Below, piece after piece: positions 48,158 to 57,281 of a DNA stretch of 64,000 nucleotides. Location: positions 124,001 through 188,000 of the forward strand of contig CAWATG010000005.1 of NCBI GenBank assembly GCA_963785035.1, written 5' to 3'. The position numbers and the translations under genes are program-made. Origin of the DNA: CAWATG01 sp963785035. GTDB lineage: Bacteria > Actinomycetota > Acidimicrobiia > IMCC26256 > CAWATG01. Below the pieces are notes generated by a model. It was not told the origin of the DNA. It worked only from the letters and a program-made list of their open reading frames with translations, and made no database searches. The first letter of the stretch is position 1; every line of letters starts with the position of its first letter.

Positions 48158-48643
48158 GGTCAGCCTCCTGCTGCCATCCGGCTACTCCTTTGTTGGAGTA
48201 ACCGTCTGTCCTATCGGCGTTCTCAGCTGGGGTTTAGTCTCACTGTGCGAGAGATTTGGAACACTCTAAGTGTCAACACGGTGCGTAGCATATGACGGGG
48301 GTCAGAAAGTGGCAAGAGCGGTATGACTATCTGTATATAGCCCTAAGTGGTCATTGTGTGACAATGATTCCACTGTGCAATTCCGACAAATTTGGACATA
48401 TGAATACTCGCATGCGTGGTGGAGTGCGCGCGCTGCCGCGCGAACGCTTTTCTGGTGAGAACTGGGCACAAGGCGCGAAGCATCCCCGATGGCCCGACAA
48501 ATGACTAGAAGATCTAGCGAGACAGAGCCATGACACGGACTATTTTCGCTTCAGACCAAGATTTCTGCACAAGCGGTCGAGCGTTCTCGATGCGCTTTCG
48601 ACGACTTTCGAGGGATTTCGCGCGCTCTGTGAGACATGCAGAC
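48158..48643. other. AT-richer intergenic island with several inverted repeats
   Basis: About 485 bases, clearly less GC-rich than the surroundings between 48180 and 48640. Inverted repeats: GGCTACTCC/GGAGTAACC (48180-48203, one mismatch), ACACT-CTA-AGTGT (48262-48274) and a long one, AGTGGTCATTGT against ACAATGATTCCACT (48346-48374, two-base bulge). Short frames on both strands look non-coding. It holds the leader of the 72-residue gene and follows the end of the PASTA kinase. Confidence 0.5.
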
Positions 48644-50682
48644 TCAAAGGAACAGACGCACCGTGTCGCCCTTCTTCCGTTGCTCCCCGCCGCTTGGCGC
48701 CTGGGCTACCACTCGCTTGCCTGGGAAGAAATTCGAGACCTCGACAGTGAGACCCAATTCCCGCAGACGTGCGCTTGCCTTCTCCAGGTCTTGGCCCCGT
48801 ACGTCGGGAACCTCGACGTACTCAGGACCCTTGCTGACATGCACGGTCACATCTGCGTCACGCGGATGCGCGACGCCGGCCGCCGGCTCGGTACTGATCA
48901 CCAACCCGGCTTCGACCGATTCGCTGTAATCATCGACCCGGACGGCGCCGAACTTCTTCGCGCCGAGCAACTCGACGGCTCGGTCGTATTTCTCACCGGC
49001 GACCTCCGGCACGGGAACCGGCGCGGGTCCGGTGCTGATCAACAGCTTGATCACCGAGTCGCGTGGGGCATTGGCACCTCCGGCGGGCTCGGTACCGATG
49101 GCCAAACCCTGGGCGACGACCTCGTCGTTTCGTTGCTCATCACGCACGACGAAGCCCCGAAGCTCGAGGATTCCCCTCGCCTCCCCCGCGACCTTGCCCG
49201 CCACCTCATCGACCACGACCTGTGGTGGACCGGATGACACCACGAGCCGCACGGGCTCACCGTCGCCTGCCCAATCGCCGGGCCTCGGAATCTGCTCGAT
49301 CACGATCCCCTTGGGATCGTCTGCCTGGCGCGTGACCAACTCAGCGGTCAGACCAGCCTGTGCCAGATGGGCGGCGGCATCGGTGCGTGCCCTTCCGACC
49401 AGCGCAGGCACGACGACACCGGTGATGCCGGCTGCCAGACGACAGCGAGCGCCGCTGCCACGGCCAACACCGATGCGACCGATACCAGCAGGCCTGCAGT
49501 GGGAAATGCGCGCCGACGTGGGCGATCGAGGAGCGCGAGGCGTCGGTCGTCCTCGCCACGCTCGCCGGCACCGACACCTTGGCCTGATTCAGGCGCGCCG
49601 GCACCATGGGCGCCGGTCGTGTCGAGAACGACCGGCACTGCCGCGACGGTCGCGTCCGAGGATGCCTTGCGTCGGAAATGACGAGCAGCAGGACCGACCG
49701 ATTCGTCACGGTCGCTGACCGTCACACCCGCACGATCGTCGACCACAAGGGGGTCCTGACCCACCGAACGGTCGACTTCTCGGCGCACCTGCGTGGGGTG
49801 CGGATCGACCGCCGGTCCGCCGAGACCGGCAAGCACCAACGCACCAGGAGGAGGCAAAGACTTCGCCGCGTCACCAAGGGCGGCGTGCATCGTCGCAGGG
49901 TCGGGATAGCGCTCGTCGGGCTCAATCCGGCCGGCGCGTTCGATGACCGGTCCCAACGGCCCGAGTTCCGGCGGCGCAACGATCGACTCATGGGTTCGAG
50001 CGAGGAGCGTACCGAGCGTCGTGTCCGTTACGTTCGGCACGGTGCCGGTAACGGACTCGATCAAGACGAGCGCCAAGGAATACAGGTCCGAGCGGACATC
50101 GAGCGCGACACCACGGGCCTGTTCCGGGGAGGCGTAGCGGGCGGTTCCAAGCATCGTTCCCGCCGGCTCGGTCCAGCTTGCTTCGGCCAATGCGCGCGCC
50201 AGGCCGAAGTCGGCGACTCGCACGATGCCATGCTCGTCGAAGAGCAGGTTTGCCGGCTTGATATCGCGATGCACGAAACCACGCCCACGGGCGTACTCGA
50301 GCGCGGAGCAGACCTGGCGCCCCACCTGGGTTGCCTGGGCCGGCGTGAGTCGGACACCGCGATCCAACATCGCACGCAAACTGCCGCCTTCGAGCAGTTC
50401 GAGGACCATGAACGGAACGCCGTCGTCGCCCCAGTCGTAGACGGTCATGACGTTGGGATGGTTCAGCGAAGCCGCAAGACGAGCTTCCGTGCGAAAGCGG
50501 CGCAAAAACCCTGCATCCCCGGCAAGACCGGCATGGAGCACCTTCACCGCGACACGACGCCGCAGAATCGCGTCGTCAGCGAGGTACACCTGACCGCTTG
50601 CGCCCGCGCCGATCGGGACACGCAGCCGATACCGATCGGCGAGAACCCGGCCCGCAAGGTCGGTGAGGCCACTCACTGCCAT
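48644..50682 (-). CDS. PASTA-repeat transmembrane Ser/Thr protein kinase, frameshifted
   Basis: PknB-like kinase of about 679 codons. Kinase domain (residues about 15-275): GAGASGQVYLADD (P-loop), VAVKVL (Lys), catalytic HRDIKPANLLFDEHG, DFGLARAL and TARYASPEQARG. After a linker comes one membrane helix (FPTAGLLVSVASVLAVAAAL). The frame then shifts near 49415-49445 and the extracellular part has at least three PASTA-type units (VVVPALVGRARTDAA; EVAGEKYDRAVELLGAKKFG; VEVPDVRGQDLEKASARLRE). Such kinases sense muropeptides or lipid II and control growth. The ATG at 50682 follows TAGCGT by 7 bases. Confidence 0.9.
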
Positions 50683-50695
50683 ACGAACCACGCTA
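50683..50695 (-). promoter_or_regulatory. Leaderless -10 box for the PASTA kinase
   Basis: On the minus strand TAGCGT (50695-50690), 7 bases, then ATG at 50682. Confidence 0.5.
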
Positions 50696-50744
50696 CCGGC
50701 CCAAGCCTCGCGATGCCGATGTTCCCCTCAATGGCACGAGGAGT

Positions 50745-50757
50745 TAGCGTCAAGTAC
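50745..50757 (+). promoter_or_regulatory. Leaderless -10 box for the small membrane protein
   Basis: TAGCGT at 50745-50750, 7 bases, then GTG at 50758: the same box and spacing as the divergent kinase promoter. Confidence 0.5.
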
Positions 50758-51228
50758 GTGATCGGGAACGGCAACGGAAACGGAAACGGCCGAGGTTCGG
50801 CGGTTACGAACAAGCGCCTCCGTCATCCGTGGCGGGTCGTCATCGTGGTCGGAGGACTCATCCTCGCCGCGAACCTCATGATCTACACGGCGTTCCAGAC
50901 CGATACGAATCCGGTCGCAACCCAGGACGCACCCGAGACCATCGAGGGGATCACACCCAATCAGCAGGCCTTGATCCGCCCACAGGACGACATCGGCGTC
51001 GATCTTGCCGACACCCACACGGGCGTCCTCGAAGTCGACGGTGTGGAGATTCCCGAAGACCAACTCGTGCGTGTCGTCGAGCTGGGGCAAGTCTCGTTCC
51101 GTCCAGGACCGGATCGAGAGTTCGAGCGTTGGAGCCCGGGGCCACACCAGGTCACGGTCACGTATTGGCCCGTCGAGCAATCACGCTCGCTCGCAAGAAC
51201 CTACAGCTGGGGTTTCCGAGCAGGCTGA
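50758..51228 (+). CDS. Single-pass membrane protein of unknown function
   Basis: 156 residues. A Gly/Asn repeat (GNGNGNGNGRG) and basic RLRHPWR precede one membrane helix (VVIVVGGLILAANLMIYTAF); the rest is outside: PETIEGITPNQQALIRPQDD, HTGVLEVDGVEIPEDQLVRV and HQVTVTYWPVEQSRS, which reads as a beta-rich domain. No family recognised. A much longer frame reaching back to 49606 is antisense to the kinase and not credible. Divergent from the kinase gene with 75 bases between starts, so a functional link in the envelope is possible. Confidence 0.72.
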   Translation: MIGNGNGNGNGRGSAVTNKRLRHPWRVVIVVGGLILAANLMIYTAFQTDTNPVATQDAPETIEGITPNQQALIRPQDDIGVDLADTHTGVLEVDGVEIPEDQLVRVVELGQVSFRPGPDREFERWSPGPHQVTVTYWPVEQSRSLARTYSWGFRAG

Positions 51229-51280
51229 TCACGCGGCGGTCACAGATACACGATCCGAACACCTGCACTATCGAGCGCGT

Positions 51281-51709
51281 TCACGCTGGCACAGCGAACG
51301 TCGCAGTACCACTCAGCGCAACACTGTTGGTTTGGCGAACACACGAAACCTCCAAATCCACGCGGTGCTCGGCGTCTTCCAGGTACCCGCGTGTGACGCG
51401 AGCCGTCAGCGTGAGCGTGTCACCGGGCCAGACCTGGTCGCGGAACTGCACGCGCAGCCGTCGAACGTTCTGCGCTCCGAGATGGTCGGTCAGGTAGGAG
51501 CCCATTGCCCCCGCTGCAAGCATTCCGACCGAGAACACCGAAGGAAATCCGGCGGCCTGAGCGAACGGCTCATCGTGATGGATCGGATTGAAGTCGCCCG
51601 ACGCGCCCTGATATCGCACGAAGTCGGTACGCGTCAACGGACCGATCGTGCGTGGTGCGAACGCCGTACCGACGACCGACGCAGCGCCCAACGCAGTGTC
51701 ATCACTCAT
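51281..51709 (-). CDS. MaoC-like hydratase/dehydratase (HadB-like)
   Basis: 142 residues with a hotdog fold and the hydratase-2 motif: YQGASGDFNPIHHDEPFAQ (catalytic Asp and His), GFPSVFSVGMLAAGAMGSYL and VQFRDQVWPGDTLTLTARV. Likely partner of the upstream gene in a two-subunit (3R)-hydroxyacyl dehydratase. Its ATG at 51709 overlaps the end of that gene by 8 bases. Confidence 0.85.
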   Translation of the reverse strand: MSDDTALGAASVVGTAFAPRTIGPLTRTDFVRYQGASGDFNPIHHDEPFAQAAGFPSVFSVGMLAAGAMGSYLTDHLGAQNVRRLRVQFRDQVWPGDTLTLTARVTRGYLEDAEHRVDLEVSCVRQTNSVALSGTATFAVPA

Positions 51710-52175
51710 GCGCCGCCTCCGCAGTCGACTGGCCCCGTGTCGGCGGGCGGCCAGTCTCGATCCCAGTCGTTCGCGACTCCGCAACCAATGTGCCCGAGGC
51801 ATCGCGAAATTCGGTCACGGTCACGATAAAGGTCATCGATCCGCCGCGCTTGCCTTCCTTCTCATAGATGTCCTCGACGTGACTCTGCACGGTCAACTCT
51901 GATCCCGCACCTGGGGGCGGTCCGTGAAACACGAACTCCTGTTGACCATGCAACATGCGTGAGAGATCGAGATCCATCCGTCCGTAAACGCCGCCGTTAG
52001 GCGGAGCCCAGAACGCCGAAGTCATCAGGAACGTCGGAGGTGACACCGGTGTGGGATCGTCGAGGTACGCGGTGTTGTGCGAGAACGTCGCCCTCGCGAA
52101 CTCGCGGATCTTGCCTCGCTCGACCGGCATCACAAATGCCTCGTCGCTGAGGCCGATTGCCGACTTGTCAATCAT
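51702..52175 (-). CDS. MaoC-like N-terminal dehydratase subunit (HadA-like)
   Basis: 157 residues, the substrate-binding half without the catalytic Asp/His: REFARATFSHNTAYLDD, VSPPTFLMTSAFW, LHGQQEFVFHGPPPGAGSEL, SHVEDIYEKEGKRGGSMTFI. As in mycobacterial HadAB, this non-catalytic hotdog pairs with a catalytic one, here the next gene. Its ATG overlaps the ligA stop by 8 bases, an unusual neighbour. Acyl chain class unknown. Confidence 0.83.
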   Translation of the reverse strand: MIDKSAIGLSDEAFVMPVERGKIREFARATFSHNTAYLDDPTPVSPPTFLMTSAFWAPPNGGVYGRMDLDLSRMLHGQQEFVFHGPPPGAGSELTVQSHVEDIYEKEGKRGGSMTFIVTVTEFRDASGTLVAESRTTGIETGRPPTRGQSTAEAAHE

Positions 52176-54274
52176 CAGGCTCCCCCTCGGTCTTCACGTC
52201 ACCACGTTCGAGCAACGCGCCGAACCCCTCTGCATCGAGCACCGTCACACCGAGTTGTTCGGCCTTGGCCAGCTTCGAACCAGGGCTCACGCCCGCGACG
52301 ACAAAACTCGTCTTCTTCGACACACTGTTGGTGACCTTGCCGCCGCGAACCTCAACAGCGCGGGCGGCCTCGTCACGGGTCATACCCGGAAGCGACCCGG
52401 TGAGCACGAAGGTCATGTTCCGCAGCGTTTCATCGCCAACACTGGCGTCGCCGCTGCCAGGCACGGCCTGCGACTCACCTCCAAGATGAAGCCCCGCGTC
52501 GCGAAGTTTGTCGAGGACCACCTGGTTCTGGGCGCTCTCGAAGAAATACCGGATCGATTCGGCAATGACCGGGCCGACACCGTCGATCGCAGCGAGCTCC
52601 TCTGTCGAGGCTGCTTCGATTCGGTCGAGATGTGCGAAGCTGCGTGCAAGCGCAGCCGCAGCGGCCGGACCAACATGGCGGATTCCGAGACCAACCAGCA
52701 GGCGCGCCAGTGGACGCTGCTTACTCGCCTCGATACTCGCGATGATCGCCGCCGCCGACACCCGACCGAAGCGCTCCAGCCCGCTGAGCATTTCGGTGCT
52801 CAGCGCGAAGAGATCGCCGACGTCGACAACCAACCCTGCTTCGACGAGCTGAGCGCAGTGCTTCTCGCCCAAGCCCTCGATGTCGAGCGCGGAACGCCCG
52901 CAGAAGAACACGATCCGTTGGACGCGCTGGTCCGGGCAGTGCAGATTCACACAGTGATGGTTGGACTCTCCCTCGAGGCGCACGAGGGGCCCCTCGCAGG
53001 TCGGACAAATCTTCGGGAACGACCATGGCGTGGCGTCCTGGGGGCGAAGCGCGAGCACAGGACCGACGACCTCGGGAATGACATCGCCTGCCTTGCGTAC
53101 CGTTACCGTGTCACCGGGCCGAACGTCGCGGCGGGCGACCTCATCCTCATTGTGAAGGGTCGCGAGGCCGACCGTCGAGCCACCAACGAAGACGGGCTCG
53201 AGGAATGCGAACGGCGTGGCGCGGCCCGTCCGCCCGATGCTGACCCTGATATCGAGCAACTTCGTGGTTCGCTCCTCAGGTGGGAACTTGAAGGCGATCG
53301 CCCAACGCGGCGCTCGCGTCGTCGTGCCCATCTCGCGCTGTTGTGCAAGGTCGTCGACCTTGATCACGACGCCATCGATCTCGTACTCGAGAGCGTGGCG
53401 GTGCTGCATCGATTGTTCGCAGAACTCGAACACCCCGTCGAGGGTGTCGAACACCTCGGTTCCAGGATTGACCGGAAAACCCAACCTCCCCAGCCACGAG
53501 AGCGTCTCGGTATGGGTCTCGAGATGCGGCCCACCATCACTTCGCGCGACCTGATAACAAAAGACTGCAAGGTCGCGTGAAGCAGTGACGGCTGCGTTCT
53601 TCTGTCGTAGCGAACCTGCTGCTGCATTGCGCGGATTCGCGAACAGACGATGTCCGGCCGCCTCCTGAAGACGGTTCAGTGCGCGGAAACTCTCCAGCGG
53701 AAGGTACACCTCGCCGCGAACTTCTAGATCTTGTGGCATTACTCCGTCGCCGGCATGCAAGGTCTTCGGTACCGACGAGATCGTCCGCAGCGTTCGCTGT
53801 GACATCTTCGCCGGTGATCCCGTCACCACGCGTCGCCGCACCGACAAGTTCGCCATGTGAATAGCGCAACGAGATGGCAAGACCGTCCATCTTGGGCTCA
53901 CACACGAAACGAATCGGCGCAGAGGTGAGCTTCTCGATACGCACCGCCCAAGCCGCGAGTTCGTCTCGGCTGAACGCATTGTCGAGTGAGAGCATCGGCG
54001 TCCCGTGCACCACAGGCGAGAACGTCGCCGAAACCACACCGCCAGGACGTTGCGACGGAGAGTCCACCGTGGCCAGCCCCGGATAGGCCGTTTCGAGGTC
54101 ATCGAGCTCACGGCGAAGCAGATCGAACTCCGCATCGGCGATCTCGGGACTATCGAGACCGAAGTACTGCTCGTTGTGATGCCTGATCTGCTCGCGCAGC
54201 AGTGCAATTCGTTCGGCTGCGTTGCTATCAGCAGCGACTCGCTCAGCCGCGGTCTGCTCGGCCGAATCGTTCAC
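52168..54274 (-). CDS. ligA: NAD-dependent DNA ligase, frameshifted
   Basis: Seals nicks in replication and repair. About 702 codons. Domain Ia/adenylation: HHNEQYFGLDSPEIADAEFD, adenylated Lys in CEPKMDGLAISLRY, GDGITGEDVTANA. A break near 53795-53803 leads to RTISSVPKTLHAGD, VRGEVYLPLESF, ANPRNAAAGSLRQ, EIDGVVIKVDDL; OB fold; zinc finger CPTCEGPLV...HHCVNLHCPDQ (four Cys); helix-hairpin-helix repeats (SALDIEGLGEKH, LVGLGIRHVGPAAA); BRCT domain (NMTFVLTGSLPGMTRDEA). Being essential, an indel in the sequence is the likely cause of the break. The MetE-like gene ends 3 bases upstream. Confidence 0.95.
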
Positions 54275-54277
54275 CGC

Positions 54278-55291
54278 TCATGCTCCGACGGTCAGGCGCG
54301 CAGCTGCGACCTGACGCTCTACACGTTGGGCCAGTTCGCGCGCCAGACGCAGTGCGCGTTCTGCCTGCGTGATGCCGTGCCCCGCCAGACCACAGTCGGG
54401 CGTCACGAGTGCCTGCATGCGCAGCTGCAAGGGATCCGAGCCGCGTTTGGTCAGCTCACACCAGACCTCGGCCAACGCGCGCCAGAGCGGGTCCACGAGT
54501 TCCCCGACCGGTCTGTCGGTTGGCACGGCGCCCCAAGCAATCCAACCGTCCGCATCGAGATGACGGGCCAAGACATCGGCGTCGGCGACCATGTCGGCGC
54601 GTACATCCAAGGCAAGGATCTGCGGTCCCGCCTCGAAGGCCATACGCCGATTCCCCGAACCACACACGTGTACACCCGTCAGACATTCCGGCACGGCGAG
54701 CACATTGGAGAGGATGTCGATCGCGTCCTCTCGTTCGAGCGGTGCGTCGTCGTCCGTCCAGAGCACCAGCGATGGCTCGTCGAAGAACAACACGAGCGCC
54801 GCCTCACCGAGTCGCTCGGCAAAGAGGTCCTCGATTGCCACAACCCACGCACGCGTCGCCTCTGCCGCACGCTCGAAGGCGCGACGCGCCGGCATCCCCG
54901 CTCGGTGCAATGCAACGCCGAGCGTGAGCGGACCGACCAACTGCATCTTGACTCGCCGCAGGCTCGGAGACACAAGGACGGCATGATCGAGGAATGTGAG
55001 AAGCCCGCCATGAGCCTCGGCATCGAACGTGGCGAGCGGATCCCGAAGATCCAGCACCGAGTCGACAGTGAGCGAGCCGTCCGTTTCGACCTGCACTTCG
55101 GGAAGGGCGCGAGCCCATTGCGCGATGAGCCCTTCGAGGGGCGTTCGCTCGGGAAGTTGTGGTGCCGCAGGAAGATCGGGATGCTGAGTGAGCACCGCGT
55201 GCGCCGCAGCGTCGGCATCGGTGTGCGGAAGACTCCCGATGCCGGTGGCGAGACCGGCAACGAGCGGCTCCACTGCGAAGCGCTTGGGCAT
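54278..55291 (-). CDS. MetE C-terminal-domain-like protein
   Basis: 337 residues of the B12-independent methionine synthase superfamily (UROD/MetE-type barrel): LVAGLATGIGSLPHTDADAA, KMQLVGPLTLGVALHRAG, ALVLFFDEPSLVLW, TGVHVCGSGNRRMAFEAGPQ (zinc-site-like His and Cys), ALVTPDCGLAGHG (second Cys). It has only one barrel, so it is not a complete MetE. Similar proteins sit next to ligA in mycobacteria (Rv3015c region). Function unproven; a methyltransferase role is inferred. TATACT lies 9 bases before the ATG. Confidence 0.82.
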   Translation of the reverse strand: MPKRFAVEPLVAGLATGIGSLPHTDADAAAHAVLTQHPDLPAAPQLPERTPLEGLIAQWARALPEVQVETDGSLTVDSVLDLRDPLATFDAEAHGGLLTFLDHAVLVSPSLRRVKMQLVGPLTLGVALHRAGMPARRAFERAAEATRAWVVAIEDLFAERLGEAALVLFFDEPSLVLWTDDDAPLEREDAIDILSNVLAVPECLTGVHVCGSGNRRMAFEAGPQILALDVRADMVADADVLARHLDADGWIAWGAVPTDRPVGELVDPLWRALAEVWCELTKRGSDPLQLRMQALVTPDCGLAGHGITQAERALRLARELAQRVERQVAAARLTVGA

Positions 55292-55335
55292 GAGGCCCGT
55301 AGTATACGGACACGGCACCGGGTACTTCGAAGGCG

Positions 55336-56238
55336 ATGGGAAGGCTTGCACACATGCTCTGGTTCGCGCGCGTTGCGTGGGCAACGCTGCCGATAACCAC
55401 AGGATCGACGCTCGCGAACGCGCTCGACGACTGGTCGTCGTCGACACGCAACGTGGCCGGCGCTCTGCTCTGGTTGGCCTTTGCGCTTGGACTGATGGGC
55501 GTCGCACTCCCCCGTCCCGAGTCGGTGCTCGGATTGCGTATCCTCGCGCCCCTCTTGGTGATCGTCGAGGTCGCGGCTGTCATTTCCACCGATGATGTCG
55601 GCACCGCCACATCAATTGTCGGGCTCGTCGCCGCCTTTGCCGCATGGTGTGCCGTTTCGATGCCACAGCTCGCAGAGGCAGGCCTGAACGCGCTGGCCTA
55701 CGGTGACGAGCGCAGGTTCCCGCTGAAAGTACCGCCGGCGCTGTTTCTCGGTCCTCTCCCGTTTGCCGTGGTCGCTCTCGGGGCTTCGGTTGCGACCGGT
55801 CCGCTTCTCCTCGCGGACGGACGGATCGTCGAGGCCGCACTTGCGATCGCCATCGGCGTGCCCGTCGCCATGTATCTGTCGCGATCATTCCGGAGCTTGT
55901 GTCGGCGCATGGCCGTCATCGTTCCCGCGGGAATCGTGATCGCTGACCCAATGACACTCACCGACCCACATCTCTTTGCGGTCGAGCGCATCGCGGGCCT
56001 GCGCCGCCTCGAACCTGCGGAACGACCCGATGCCGACACACACGACACCCGATCGGGCGCGTTCGTCGGGTCCTTCGCGCTGGAGCTCAACGCGTCGGCG
56101 AGCCTGATGCGCTCGCATCCGGGCCGCCGTGAGGCCACCGCGTTCTCGGCGAGGTCAGTGTGGTTCGCTCCCGTGCGTCCGGCTGCGTTCTTGAAGACCG
56201 CGCAACGTCTCCAACCACAGCGTGGCAGGGTCCTCTAG
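55336..56238 (+). CDS. Multi-pass membrane protein of unknown function
   Basis: 300 residues (or 294 from ATG 55354, where GGAAGG lies 9 bases upstream). Five or six hydrophobic segments in the first 190 residues (ALLWLAFALGLMGVAL, ILAPLLVIVEVAAVI, SIVGLVAAFAAWCAV, ALFLGPLPFAVVALGASVA, IVEAALAIAIGVPVAMYL), then a soluble tail starting FRSLCRRMAVIVPAGIV and LFAVERIAGLRRLEP. No family recognised; similar proteins seem lineage-specific. Its stop overlaps the convergent mnmA stop by four bases. Confidence 0.78.
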   Translation: MGRLAHMLWFARVAWATLPITTGSTLANALDDWSSSTRNVAGALLWLAFALGLMGVALPRPESVLGLRILAPLLVIVEVAAVISTDDVGTATSIVGLVAAFAAWCAVSMPQLAEAGLNALAYGDERRFPLKVPPALFLGPLPFAVVALGASVATGPLLLADGRIVEAALAIAIGVPVAMYLSRSFRSLCRRMAVIVPAGIVIADPMTLTDPHLFAVERIAGLRRLEPAERPDADTHDTRSGAFVGSFALELNASASLMRSHPGRREATAFSARSVWFAPVRPAAFLKTAQRLQPQRGRVL

Positions 56239-57281
56239 TTCGCTATACCCCCGCCAATCACACGATCGTCGTCATAGAGGACAACGATCTGACCGGGCGC
56301 AACGCGCTGTTGTCGAGTTGCGAATCTGACTCGATCACCTTCGAGGCAGCCCTCGAAAGGCAGTCCGTGTGCGCGTACCTGCACGCTGACGACTTGACCG
56401 CGCTCGGGCGGGTCGCCGACAAAGGACAGCGCATCGAGGTCCACCCACTCGCGCAACAGGTCAGATCGACTCCCCAAGGTGACGGTTGCACTCGTCGCGT
56501 CAAGATCGACGACGAATCGTCGCTCGGTCGCGGCGACGTCCAGACCGCGACGCTGCCCGACTGTAAAGGCGTGCACGCCTCGATGCGTCCCAACCGTGGA
56601 CCCTCCGGTGTCGAGGATCAAGCCAGGTCGCGTCGGTGTCCTCGACTGGAGAAACTGTTCACGTCCACCCTTGGTGATGAAGCAGACATCCATGCTTTCG
56701 GACTTGTCGGCCGTACGCAGACCCAGACGTTGCGCGTGTACGCGCACCTCGCTCTTGGTCATGTGACCAACTGGCAGGCGCGTACGCTCCAACTCGCGCT
56801 GCGTGAGCATGTACAGCACGTAGGACTGGTCCTTTGCCGCGTCAGCGCCACGGAGCAGCCGGTAACACTGCGACCCATCACGCGCGACACGCGCGTGATG
56901 ACCGGTCGCGATCGTCTCGAACCCGAGCGCATCCGCGCGGTCGAGGAGCCGACCCCATTTCATGGTTCGGTTGCATTCGATACAGGGATTCGGTGTTCTG
57001 GCGTTGGCATATGCGGCGACGTAGGGATCGACAACCTCGCGGCCGAAGTCGTCACTGAAATTGAAGACGTAATGCGGGATGTCGAGCTGTGCGGCTACAC
57101 GACGGGCGTCCTCGACGTCGCTCACGCTGCAACACCCCGAGTCGGAGTCCCCACCCCAGAGCTTGAGCGTCACCCCGGTCACGTCGTAGCCCTGCTCGAC
57201 AAGCAATGCGGCAGCAACTGAGGAGTCGACGCCGCCACTCATCGCCACCAGGACGCGTCCGGGCCACTCCGCCAGACTCAT
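56235..57281 (-). CDS. mnmA: tRNA-specific 2-thiouridylase
   Basis: Thiolates U34 of tRNA(Lys/Glu/Gln) using sulfur from a cysteine desulfurase. 348 residues. PP-loop VLVAMSGGVDSSVAAALL, catalytic cysteines in ANARTPNPCIECNRTMKWG and SESMDVCFI, IATGHHARV, AKDQSYVLYMLTQ, HAFTVGQRRGLD. ATG overlaps the stop of the desulfurase gene, so sulfur donor and acceptor enzymes are coupled. Confidence 0.96.
   Translation of the reverse strand: MSLAEWPGRVLVAMSGGVDSSVAAALLVEQGYDVTGVTLKLWGGDSDSGCCSVSDVEDARRVAAQLDIPHYVFNFSDDFGREVVDPYVAAYANARTPNPCIECNRTMKWGRLLDRADALGFETIATGHHARVARDGSQCYRLLRGADAAKDQSYVLYMLTQRELERTRLPVGHMTKSEVRVHAQRLGLRTADKSESMDVCFITKGGREQFLQSRTPTRPGLILDTGGSTVGTHRGVHAFTVGQRRGLDVAATERRFVVDLDATSATVTLGSRSDLLREWVDLDALSFVGDPPERGQVVSVQVRAHGLPFEGCLEGDRVRFATRQQRVAPGQIVVLYDDDRVIGGGIAN

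Noticed and set aside
48292..48504. 70-residue plus-strand frame in the AT-richer island
   Set aside because: No Shine-Dalgarno, passes straight through the 48346-48374 hairpin, and composition is not protein-like.
49606..50757. Long open frame in front of the membrane protein at 50758
   Set aside because: It is antisense to a clear protein kinase and has Arg/Thr-rich, non-protein-like composition; only the part from GTG 50758 is credible.
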